This document shows positions 1 to 8,349 of a stretch of DNA of 40,945 nt, piece by piece. The notes below the pieces were generated by a model. It did not search any database, had not been told where the DNA came from, and saw only the letters and a program-made list of their open reading frames with translations. The translations under genes and the position numbers were made by a program. This stretch comes from Gemmatimonadota bacterium (lineage in GTDB: Bacteria > Gemmatimonadota > Gemmatimonadetes > Longimicrobiales > Gaopeijiaceae): positions 1 through 40,945 of the forward strand of contig JAJDVT010000044.1 in NCBI GenBank assembly GCA_022826005.1, given 5' to 3'. Within the stretch, counting starts at the first letter, position 1. Every line of letters starts with the position of its first letter.

Positions 1-1
1 A

Positions 2-3000
2 ACTCCGGGTTCGGTGGACGTGACGAACTACTTCACGGACGAGGACGCCGGTGACCGGCTGACCTTCAGTGCGCGATCGTCGGCGACGGGCAGGCTGACG
101 GTGAACGCGAGCGGGAGCCCGGTGACGCTGACGGGCGTTGCTGCGGGGAGCGCGACGGTCACGGTCACGGCGCGGGACCGCGCGGGTCTGACGGCGACGC
201 AGACGTTTCCGGTGACGATCGAGCCGGCGCCGAAGCCGTGCGGGATCACGGTGTCGAACGGGGCTCTGTCGGTGCCCGAGAACGCGCGTGTCGGCGACGG
301 TGTGGGTGGCAAGGTGGGGGTCACGACGACGGGGGATTGCGGGACGCTCAGCTATGGACTGTCGGGCACGGGCTCGGGCGATTTCTCGGTTGCGGCGGCG
401 GGCGCGAGCGACGACGACGGCAAGATCAAGGTGAAGGGCGCGCTGAACCACGAGGGCCGGGACGCGTACGATCTGACGCTGACCGTGAGCGAGGCGGGCG
501 GCACGGCGAGCGGCGCGGGCGACGTGGACATCACGGTGACGGACGTGAACGAGGCGCCGAAGGCGAATGGCGCGATCAGCCGCCAGACGGTCCGGGTCGG
601 GCGGCCGGGTTCGGTGGACGTGACGGGCTACTTCACGGACGAGGACGCCGGGGACCGGCTGACCTTCACGTCCGAGTCGTCGGCGACGGGAAGGCTGACG
701 GTGAACGCGAGCGGAAGCCCGGTGACGCTGACGGGCGTTGCGCCGGGGAGCGCGACGGTCACGGTCACGGCGCGGGACCGCGCGGGTCTGAAGGCGACGC
801 AGGTGTTTTCGGTGACGGTGGAGCCGAAGCCGACGACGCCTTGCGCGATCACGGTGTCGGACGGGGCTCTTTCGGTGCCCGAGGATGCGGGTGTCGGGGC
901 CGGAGTGGACGGCAAGGTGGGCGTGACGACCACGGGGGACTGCGGCACGCTCGGCTATTCGCTGTCGGGCGACGGGGCGGCGGACTTCGCGGTGGCGGCT
1001 GCGGGTTCCGGCGACAACGACGCGAAGATCTCGGTGGCGAAGACCCTGGATCACGAGACGAAGGCCTCGTACGCGCTCAAGCTGACGGTGAGTGAAGCAG
1101 GCGGTGACGCGAGCGCGGAAGGCGCCGTGGCCATCTCGGTGACGGACGTGAACGAGAAGCCGGTGGTGGAGAGCGCGATTCCGGCGCTGACGGTGGCGGT
1201 GGGCAAGACGGCGGTGGTGGACGTGTCGGGCCGCTTCCGCGATCCGGACGACGACGCGCTGACCCACGAGGCGGAGTCGTCGAAGGCGGCGGTCGCCACG
1301 GTGAAGGTGAACGGGAGCGAGATCACGGTGACGGGCGTGTCCCCCGGCGAATCCCAGGTGAAGGTCACGGCGCGCGACGCGCGCGGCGGGTCGGTGTCGC
1401 AGACGTTCACGGTGACGGTGGAGAACCAGGCGCCGGTGGTGGAGAGCGCGATTCCGGCGCTGGCCGTCAGCGCGGGCGACGCGAAGGCGGTGGACGTGTC
1501 CGCGCACTTCAGCGATCCGAACGGCGACGCGCTGACCTACGAAGCCGAGTCGTCTAAAGAGGCGGTCGCCACGGTGAAGGTGAGCGGGAGCGAGATCACG
1601 GTGACGGGCGTGTCCCCCGGCGAGTCCTTGGTGACCGTCACGGCCCGCGACACGCACGATGCGACCGTGTCGCAGAAGTTCACGGTGACGGTCGGCCCCG
1701 AGAACGATCCTCCGGTGATCGAGAGCGCGATCCCGGCGCTGACGGTGGAGGCGGGCACGACGGCGGTGGTGGAGGTGTCGGGCCGCTTCAGCGATCCGGA
1801 CAAGGACGCGCTCACCTACGAAGCCGAGTCTTTGGACGATGCGGTCGCGACGGCGACGGCGAGCGGGAGCGAGGTGAGGGTGACGGGGGTGTCGCGCGGC
1901 GGGACGCGGGTGACGGTCACGGCGCTGGACGGGCGCGGCGGATCGGTGAGTCAGGACTTCGCGGTGATGGTTCCGAACCGGGCGCCGGAGACGGTGGGGT
2001 CGCTCGGGCGCAAGACGGTGGGGCAGGGCGGGTTGGTGTGGATCGGAGTGTCGCACGGGTTCAGGGACCCGGACGGAGACTCGCTCACATATCAGGCGTC
2101 CTCGTCGGACGAAGGCGTGGTGACGGCGAGCGGGGGCCCGGGCCAGGTGCTGGTTCGCGCCATCTGGCGCGGTTCGGCGACGGTGACCGTGACGGTTGAC
2201 GACGGACATGGCGGCACGGCCGAACAGGCGTTCGAGGTCGAGGTTCCGAACCGGGCGCCGCTGACCCTCGGCCCGATCGCGTCGCGGACGATCCCGCGCG
2301 GCGAACGGGTTACGGTGGGGCTGAAGAACAAGTTCCACGACCCTGACCGGGACAAGCTTTCGTACACGGCGGTCGCGGACGACACGGCGGTCGTGGCCTT
2401 GTCGGTGGACGGCGCGGAACTGACGGTGGAGGGCTTGGCGAAGGGGCGCACCGAGGTGGTGGTGCGGGCGGACGACGGGCTCGGCGGGAGCGCGAGCCGC
2501 CAGTTCCGGGTGACGGTGACGAACGGGCCGCCGTCGTTCGAGGACGACGCGTACGAGCGGGAGGTGGCGGAGAACTCGGCGGCCGGGACGGCCGTGGGCA
2601 CGCCGGTGGCGGCCACGGACGGTGACGGGGACGCCCTGACGTACAGCTTCGTCTCCGGCGGCGATGAGGCGCTGTTAGGGATCGACGCGTCGAGCGGCCA
2701 GATCGAGGTTGGCGAGGGAACGACGCTGGACTACGAGAGCGGCGACACGGTCTACGCGGTGAGCGTCCGGGCGAGCGACGGGAAGCTTGCGGATACTGCG
2801 GCGGTAACGATCCGGGTGACGGACGTTCCCGCGCCGGACAAGCCGGATGCGCCGGTCGTGACCGGCGGAACCGGAGAGGTGGCGGTGTCATGGAGCGCGC
2901 CGTCGAACGAGGGGCCGGAGATCGCTGACTACGATCTCCGCTACCGGGCGAAGAGCGATAGCGGGTGGACGGACGTGTCGGCGCTGGGCGCGGTGCTCGC

Positions 3001-5149
3001 GCACACGATCGCCGGACTCGATGCAGGCACCACGTACGAGGTGCAGGTGCGCGCGATCAGTTCGGAGGGCGCGGGCGACTGGTCGGAGCCGGGCGAGGGA
3101 ACGACGAAGACGGCCAACAAGGCGCCGTCGTTCGATGCGGAGACCTACGAACGTTCGGTTGCCGAGAACTCGCCTGCGGGAACAGCGGTCGGAGATCCCG
3201 TGACGGCCACCGACGACAACGACGACGAGTTGACGTACAGCTTCGCCTCGGGCGGGGACGAGACACCGTTCGAGATCGACGCGGCGACCGGCCAGATAGC
3301 GGTCGCCAAGGGGGCCGCGCTCGATTACGAGGGCGGCACGACGGCATACACGTTGACCGTTCGGGCGAGCGACGGGGCGCTTGAGGCCACGGCGGCGGTG
3401 ACGATCCGTGTGACGGACGTTCCCGCTCCGGGCAAGCCGGCCGCGCCCGTGGTGACGGGCGGCACCGAGGAGGTCGCGGTGTCGTGGAGCACGCCCGCGA
3501 ACGAGGGGCCGGCGATCACCGGCTACCATCTGCGGTATCGGGCCGGGGCCGACGGCGAGTGGACGACGCCGACGACCTTGGGCGCAGTGCTGGCGCACAC
3601 GATCACCGGACTGGAGGGGGGAACGACATACTCCGTCCAGGTGCGTGCGATCAGTTCGGAGGGCGCGGGCGAGTGGTCGGATCCGGGCGCGGGTGCGGTC
3701 GTGACGGCCAATCAGGCGCCGTCGTTCGATGCGGAAACCTACGAGCGCGAAGTGCCGGAGAACTCGGCGGCCGGCACGGCGGTGGGTGACCCCGTGACGG
3801 CCACCGACGATGACACCGACGACGAGTTGACGTACAACTTCGTCTCGGGCGGGGACGAGGCACCGTTCGAGATCGACGCGGCGACCGGCCAGATCGCGGT
3901 CGCCAAGGGGGCCGCGCTCGACTACGAGGGCGGCACCACGGTCTACACGGTGACCGTCCGGGCGAGCGACGGAACGCTGGCGGCCACGGCTGCGGTGACG
4001 ATCCAGGTGACGGACGTTCCCGCGCCGGGCAAGCCGGACGCGCCGGTGGTGACGGGCGGCACCGAAGAGGTGGCGGTGACTTGGAGCGCGCCGTCGAACG
4101 AAGGGCCGGAGATCACCGGCTACCATCTGCGGTACCGGGCCGGGGCGGACGGCGAGTGGTCGGTGCCGACGGCGCTGGGCGTTGTGCTCGCGCACACGAT
4201 CGCCGGACTGGATGCGGAGACCGCATACTCGGTCCAGGTGCGCGCCGAGAGTTCGGAGGGCGCGGGCGAATGGTCGGAGGCGGGCGAGGGGACGACGGAG
4301 GCGGCTAACCGCGCGCCCGAGTTCGATACGGATGCGTATGAACGCGAGGTGCCGGAGAACTCGGCTCCCGGCACGGCGGTGGGCGAGCCCGTGACGGCCA
4401 CCGACGATGGCGAGGAACTGACGTACAGCTTGGTGGCGGGAGACGAAGCACCGTTCGAGATCGATGCGGCGACCGGCCAGATCGCCGTCGCCGAGGGCGC
4501 GGCGCTGAACTACGAGGGCGGCGACACGCTGTTCACGGTGAGCGTCGAGGCGAGCGACGGCGAGCTTGCGGCCACGGTCCCGGTCAAGATCCGGGTGACG
4601 AACGCGGATGAGCCCGGCAAGGTCGTGCTGAGCCCGGAGGTGGCGCGGGTGGGCGTCGAGCTTACGGCGACGCTGATGGACGAGGACGGGGTGCTGAACG
4701 CGGGCAGACAGCGCAAGTGGCAGCGGTCGGCGGGCGGCGACTCGTGGAACGACATCGGCACGGGCCGGATGTACAACCCGGTGACGGCCGATGCGGGCCG
4801 GTGGCTGCGCGCGGTGTTCACGTACGCCGACGGTCACGGGCCGGGCAAGCGGGCGGTGAGCGACGCGGTCAAGGTGCAGGCCGCGAACGCGGCGCCCGTC
4901 TTCGGCGCGGACACGTACGAGCGCGAGGTGCCGGAGAACTCGGCGGGCGGCACGAACGTGGGCGAACCCGTCACGGCGACCGACGAAGACGACGACGGCC
5001 TGACGTATGCCTTCGTCCCCGGCGGAGCCGAGGCCTTGTTCGAGATCGGCGAGTCAACAGGCCGGATCACAGTGGCCGAGGACGCGGCGCTGAACTACGA
5101 GAGCGGGGACACGCTGTTCACGGTGCGCGGCGAGGCGAGCGACGGCTAA
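2..5149 (+). CDS. Giant modular adhesin, passenger part (5' partial, ends at an internal stop)
   Basis: Most of the exported passenger of an autotransporter-type surface adhesin. The frame is open from base 2, so the true start and signal peptide lie outside the window. The N-terminal third is a series of Ig/cadherin-like beta modules with recurring VTVTARD strand signatures. The rest alternates cadherin repeats (YEREVPENSAAGTAVG, DYESGDT, VRASDG, TIRVTDV signatures) with fibronectin type III domains (about 3 FN3, including AGTTYEVQVRAISSEGAG), then modules carrying RKWQRS and ADGHGPGKRA. No catalytic motif is visible; adhesion is inferred from architecture. The frame ends at TAA 5147-5149, in the middle of a cadherin repeat, and resumes in the same frame directly after it. 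The piece alone lacks the beta-barrel and could not be surface-anchored. Either the gene is a recent pseudogene, the stop is read through, or it is a sequencing error. Confidence 0.85.
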   Translation, partial: TPGSVDVTNYFTDEDAGDRLTFSARSSATGRLTVNASGSPVTLTGVAAGSATVTVTARDRAGLTATQTFPVTIEPAPKPCGITVSNGALSVPENARVGDGVGGKVGVTTTGDCGTLSYGLSGTGSGDFSVAAAGASDDDGKIKVKGALNHEGRDAYDLTLTVSEAGGTASGAGDVDITVTDVNEAPKANGAISRQTVRVGRPGSVDVTGYFTDEDAGDRLTFTSESSATGRLTVNASGSPVTLTGVAPGSATVTVTARDRAGLKATQVFSVTVEPKPTTPCAITVSDGALSVPEDAGVGAGVDGKVGVTTTGDCGTLGYSLSGDGAADFAVAAAGSGDNDAKISVAKTLDHETKASYALKLTVSEAGGDASAEGAVAISVTDVNEKPVVESAIPALTVAVGKTAVVDVSGRFRDPDDDALTHEAESSKAAVATVKVNGSEITVTGVSPGESQVKVTARDARGGSVSQTFTVTVENQAPVVESAIPALAVSAGDAKAVDVSAHFSDPNGDALTYEAESSKEAVATVKVSGSEITVTGVSPGESLVTVTARDTHDATVSQKFTVTVGPENDPPVIESAIPALTVEAGTTAVVEVSGRFSDPDKDALTYEAESLDDAVATATASGSEVRVTGVSRGGTRVTVTALDGRGGSVSQDFAVMVPNRAPETVGSLGRKTVGQGGLVWIGVSHGFRDPDGDSLTYQASSSDEGVVTASGGPGQVLVRAIWRGSATVTVTVDDGHGGTAEQAFEVEVPNRAPLTLGPIASRTIPRGERVTVGLKNKFHDPDRDKLSYTAVADDTAVVALSVDGAELTVEGLAKGRTEVVVRADDGLGGSASRQFRVTVTNGPPSFEDDAYEREVAENSAAGTAVGTPVAATDGDGDALTYSFVSGGDEALLGIDASSGQIEVGEGTTLDYESGDTVYAVSVRASDGKLADTAAVTIRVTDVPAPDKPDAPVVTGGTGEVAVSWSAPSNEGPEIADYDLRYRAKSDSGWTDVSALGAVLAHTIAGLDAGTTYEVQVRAISSEGAGDWSEPGEGTTKTANKAPSFDAETYERSVAENSPAGTAVGDPVTATDDNDDELTYSFASGGDETPFEIDAATGQIAVAKGAALDYEGGTTAYTLTVRASDGALEATAAVTIRVTDVPAPGKPAAPVVTGGTEEVAVSWSTPANEGPAITGYHLRYRAGADGEWTTPTTLGAVLAHTITGLEGGTTYSVQVRAISSEGAGEWSDPGAGAVVTANQAPSFDAETYEREVPENSAAGTAVGDPVTATDDDTDDELTYNFVSGGDEAPFEIDAATGQIAVAKGAALDYEGGTTVYTVTVRASDGTLAATAAVTIQVTDVPAPGKPDAPVVTGGTEEVAVTWSAPSNEGPEITGYHLRYRAGADGEWSVPTALGVVLAHTIAGLDAETAYSVQVRAESSEGAGEWSEAGEGTTEAANRAPEFDTDAYEREVPENSAPGTAVGEPVTATDDGEELTYSLVAGDEAPFEIDAATGQIAVAEGAALNYEGGDTLFTVSVEASDGELAATVPVKIRVTNADEPGKVVLSPEVARVGVELTATLMDEDGVLNAGRQRKWQRSAGGDSWNDIGTGRMYNPVTADAGRWLRAVFTYADGHGPGKRAVSDAVKVQAANAAPVFGADTYEREVPENSAGGTNVGEPVTATDEDDDGLTYAFVPGGAEALFEIGESTGRITVAEDAALNYESGDTLFTVRGEASDG
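14..1216 (+). repeat. Tandem ~600-bp module pair inside the adhesin gene
   Basis: Two consecutive units with a 600-bp period (compare 14 onward with 614 onward) are nearly identical at the DNA level over the first ~230 bases and clearly related over the remainder. Each encodes an Ig-like domain followed by a module opening with ITVS(N/D)GALSVPE. Conservation at third codon positions points to recent duplication or gene conversion rather than protein-level selection alone. Confidence 0.8.
5147..5149 (+). other. In-frame TAA interrupting the adhesin
   Basis: The reading frame runs EASDG, stop, FAATASVKIRVTDAD. Parallel cadherin repeats in the same protein have EASDGE at this point (GGC GAG CTT at 4560-4568), so the stop sits at a position normally encoding Glu. 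One base change, GAA to TAA, is enough to explain it. No frameshift accompanies it. Confidence 0.9.
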
Positions 5150-5179
5150 TTCGCCGCCACGGCCTCCGTCAAGATTCGG

Positions 5180-8089
5180 GTGACCGACGCGGACGATCCG
5201 GGCAAGGTCACGCTGAGCCCGGAGGTGGCGCGGGTGGGCGTCGAGCTTACCGCGATGCTGATGGACGAGGACGGCGTGCGCAGCGCGGGCAGGCAGCGCA
5301 AGTGGCAGCGGTCGGCCAGCGGCAACTCGTGGAACGACATCGGCACGGGCCGCATGTACAACCCCGTGACGAGCGACGCGGGCCGGTGGCTTCGGGCGGT
5401 GTTCACCTACTCGGACGGCCACGGGCCGGGCAAGCGGGCGGCGAGCGCGCCGGTGAAGGTGCTGGCCGCGAACGCGGCGCCCTCGTTCGCCGCAGAGTAC
5501 GAGCGCGAGGTGCCCGAGAACTCGCCGGGCGGCACGACGGTCGGCGCGCCGGTGGCCGCGACCGACTCCGACAGCCCCACCCTGTCCTACCGGTTCCTCT
5601 CGGGCGGAGACGAGGACCTGTTCGGGATCGGCGAATCGACCGGCCAGATCACGGTGGCGGACGGCGCGGCGCTGGACTACGAGAGCGGCGACACGCTCTA
5701 CGCGGTGCGCGTCGAGGCCAGCGACGGGGAACTTGCCGACACCGCCTCGGTCAAGATCCGGGTGACGAACGCGGACGATCCGGGCAAGATCGCGCTGAGC
5801 GCGGACGTGGCCCGTGTGGGCGAGCGGCTGACCGCGACGCTGATGGACCAGGACCGTTCGGTCGAGCGGAGCAAGATGCGGAGCTGGCAGCGGTCGTCCG
5901 ACGGCGCCCAGTGGACGATGATCGTGCAGGGCGCGGCGAGGCGCTTCTACACGCCGACCGAAGCCGACCGGGGCAAGTACCTGCGCGCCGTGTTCACCTA
6001 CACCGACGGCCACGGTCCGGGCAAGCGGGCCGAGAGCGCGGCCATCGCGGTCGTCGGAGCCACCACGCCGGTCGTCTCGTTCGGCGCGGAAAGCTACACT
6101 GCCGCCGCGGGCACATCCGCCGATGTCGCCGTGCTCCTGTCGCCCGCGGCTTCCTCGGCGCTGGCCATCGAGGTCGTGGCGGGCGATGGCAAGCACACCG
6201 TCACGTTCCAGAGCGGAGCGAGTGCAAGCAGCTTGGCCGTCAGCACTACAGGTCTCTCGGCCGCCGACACTCTCGCGGTCCGGTTCGGCGACCTGCCGGA
6301 CGGGGTGGCCGTCGGCGTCCCGGCCGCCACGCGGATCGTCGTCGCGGCGACCGCCGGAGACCGGGTCTCTGGATCCGTGGTCCAGGACGGATCGCCGACC
6401 GAGCTTGAGGTCGAGTACGCCCAAACCGAGTACTCGGCGGTCGCGGGCGGGCCGGGGACCGGGATCACGCTGCGGGTGAGCCCCGCCACCGACCGGCGGG
6501 TGGCCGTGCCGCTCACGGCCACGCACGCCTCCTACCAAGCCATGTTGCCGGACTCCGTCGTGTTCACGCCGGGCGACTCGCTCGCGGCGTTCATGCTCGA
6601 AGTTCCGGCAGGGACCGCAACCGGCCTGCTCACGCTCGGGTTCGGCGCGCTGCCCGAAGCCGTCAGCGCCGGTGCCGCGGCCTCCGCCACCGTTGACATC
6701 GCGGCCCAAGACGCCGGCGCGCTACGGGACGAGGCGTTCGAGGTCGGTCTCGCCGTCTTCGGGCGCGCCGTGGCCGAGGGCGCCCGCCAGGCCATCGGAG
6801 CGCGCATCGACGCCGTCATGCGGCCCACGGGAGCCGGTTCCGGCGTACCCGGATCGGCGTCGGACTGGGCCGGACGCGCGGCCGGGACCCTCGTCTCGCT
6901 CACCGGTCTGCCGCTGGGCGCATCCTCGCCCGCCGACATGGTCCGCCGCTCCGAGTCGGTCGCGCTGCCCACCGGGCGGGAGGCTGCCGAGCGCCTGTTG
7001 CCGAGTGTCTCGTTCACCACGGCCCTCGGCCCGCAATCCGGCCAAGGACTGCCCCGGTTCGGGCTCTGGGCCGAAGGCTCCGCCCAATCGTTCCGTGGCG
7101 AACCCGGCATCGACTATGATGGGGGCATGCGCGCGCTCACCGTCGGTGCCGACGCCCGCATCGGCTCCTCCGCGCTGTTTGGAGTGTCCGTCATGCGCAG
7201 CGACGGCGACCTCGACTACGACCACCGATCCAAGGAAGGCTCGCTCGGACACGCGATGAACAGCGTCCACCCCTATGTGTTCCTCCAGCCGTCGCCAAGG
7301 GTCGGACTCTGGGCCATGGCCGGCTTCGGAAGCGGAGATGTCGGGCACGACGACCGCCACGGCGACGCCGGCGCCTCGCTCCGCATGCTCTCGGGCGGCG
7401 TCAACGTGCCGCTGGCGCGACGCGGCGCGTTCGGACTCGCGCTCACCGGCGACGCGTTCACCGTCGGCATGCGCGCCGACGACAGCGAGCGCGAAGGCTC
7501 GGCCTCGCGCGCACGCGCTCTACTTGAAGCGTCCTGGACCACCGGCGGCTTCAAGCTCGCCACCCAAGCGGGCACGCGCTACGACGGCGGCGACGCCGAC
7601 ACCGGAGGAGGCGCCGAGACCGGAGCCTCGGTCGGCTACGCGGGCCACGGGCTCGACCTCGATCTCCGGGGCAGGCTCGCACTCGGCTCGAACCGGCACC
7701 GCGAATGGGGCGCCGCGCTGCGGCTCGCGTTCGATCCCGGAACACGCGGCCAGGGGTTTCGGCTCGCGGTCAGCCCCGGTCACGGACATGACCGAAGCGG
7801 GATGCACGGACTCATGGACGGTGGAACGTTCCACGCTATGACGCCCGCCGCGGGACAGGACTGGCGGCTCGACGCCGAAGCCGGCTACGGGTTCAAGAAC
7901 CCCGCGGGCGAAGGCGCGCTCGACAGCTACACCCGCCTCTCGGCCGACGGCCGGACCCGCTCGTGGTCGTTCGGCACCCGGTACCACGTCAGCCGGATCA
8001 TGCGGCTTGGCATCGAGGGGTCGCGCAGCCAAATGCCCGGACAAGACTCCAACATCGGACTCAGACTTGCACTCGACCTCACGTTCTAG
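5180..8089 (+). CDS. Adhesin C-terminal part with autotransporter beta-barrel
   Basis: Same-frame continuation of the preceding adhesin gene. It begins mid-domain, and the start given is only the first GTG after the stop, with no convincing ribosome-binding site. It carries two more module/cadherin pairs (RKWQRS, DGHGPGKRA, YEREVPENS), two VSFGAESYTAAAG / VEYAQTEYSAVAG beta modules, a helical linker (EVGLAVFGRAVAEGARQAIG), and from about residue 620 to 969 a translocation barrel of alternating strands (FGLWAEGS, LTVGADARIG, GLWAMAGFGSGD) ending LRLALDLTF. A C-terminal aromatic residue is the recognised sorting signal for BAM-dependent outer-membrane insertion. The barrel resembles the autotransporter domain family (PF03797). 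Without the upstream part this piece has no signal peptide, so export depends on readthrough or on the stop being an artefact. Confidence 0.85.
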   Translation: MTDADDPGKVTLSPEVARVGVELTAMLMDEDGVRSAGRQRKWQRSASGNSWNDIGTGRMYNPVTSDAGRWLRAVFTYSDGHGPGKRAASAPVKVLAANAAPSFAAEYEREVPENSPGGTTVGAPVAATDSDSPTLSYRFLSGGDEDLFGIGESTGQITVADGAALDYESGDTLYAVRVEASDGELADTASVKIRVTNADDPGKIALSADVARVGERLTATLMDQDRSVERSKMRSWQRSSDGAQWTMIVQGAARRFYTPTEADRGKYLRAVFTYTDGHGPGKRAESAAIAVVGATTPVVSFGAESYTAAAGTSADVAVLLSPAASSALAIEVVAGDGKHTVTFQSGASASSLAVSTTGLSAADTLAVRFGDLPDGVAVGVPAATRIVVAATAGDRVSGSVVQDGSPTELEVEYAQTEYSAVAGGPGTGITLRVSPATDRRVAVPLTATHASYQAMLPDSVVFTPGDSLAAFMLEVPAGTATGLLTLGFGALPEAVSAGAAASATVDIAAQDAGALRDEAFEVGLAVFGRAVAEGARQAIGARIDAVMRPTGAGSGVPGSASDWAGRAAGTLVSLTGLPLGASSPADMVRRSESVALPTGREAAERLLPSVSFTTALGPQSGQGLPRFGLWAEGSAQSFRGEPGIDYDGGMRALTVGADARIGSSALFGVSVMRSDGDLDYDHRSKEGSLGHAMNSVHPYVFLQPSPRVGLWAMAGFGSGDVGHDDRHGDAGASLRMLSGGVNVPLARRGAFGLALTGDAFTVGMRADDSEREGSASRARALLEASWTTGGFKLATQAGTRYDGGDADTGGGAETGASVGYAGHGLDLDLRGRLALGSNRHREWGAALRLAFDPGTRGQGFRLAVSPGHGHDRSGMHGLMDGGTFHAMTPAAGQDWRLDAEAGYGFKNPAGEGALDSYTRLSADGRTRSWSFGTRYHVSRIMRLGIEGSRSQMPGQDSNIGLRLALDLTF

Positions 8090-8237
8090 ACGTCGAAAGG
8101 GAGCATGGACAGAAATGGGGTCGGTGAGAACGGCCGAATCGTGGTCTGCGACGGCTCATAAAGCCCTCGCAATTTTCCCGCCATCTGACGGCGACTGTCC
8201 CGCCGATGGCGTCGGCTGGAACGAGGCGCGGCCTAAA

Positions 8238-8299
8238 GGCAGGAAGCGCAGATCGTGCAGTCCTGTATGACTTTAGACGATTTCCTGCCTTGATTCGCG
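8238..8299 (+). repeat. 62-nt palindromic repeat, copy A
   Basis: Matches copy B (22822-22883) at 48 of 62 aligned positions without gaps. Outer arms GGCAGGAA and TTCCTGCC pair over 8 bp. At the fifth base pair A has G-C where B has A-T, a compensatory change that favours a folded, conserved hairpin. The copy ends about six bases before the TGA that precedes the truncated LRR frame. Confidence 0.65.
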
Positions 8300-8349
8300 C
8301 GACCTGAAATCCGCTGGACGGGCAGAACTGGCGTCGCCCCGACAACTGG

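Noticed and set aside
2888-4837. Long minus-strand open frame of 649 codons opposite the adhesin
   Set aside because: It is the reverse complement of repetitive high-GC coding DNA; the product is Arg/His-rich with no domain, and the plus-strand frame has clear cadherin and FN3 modules.
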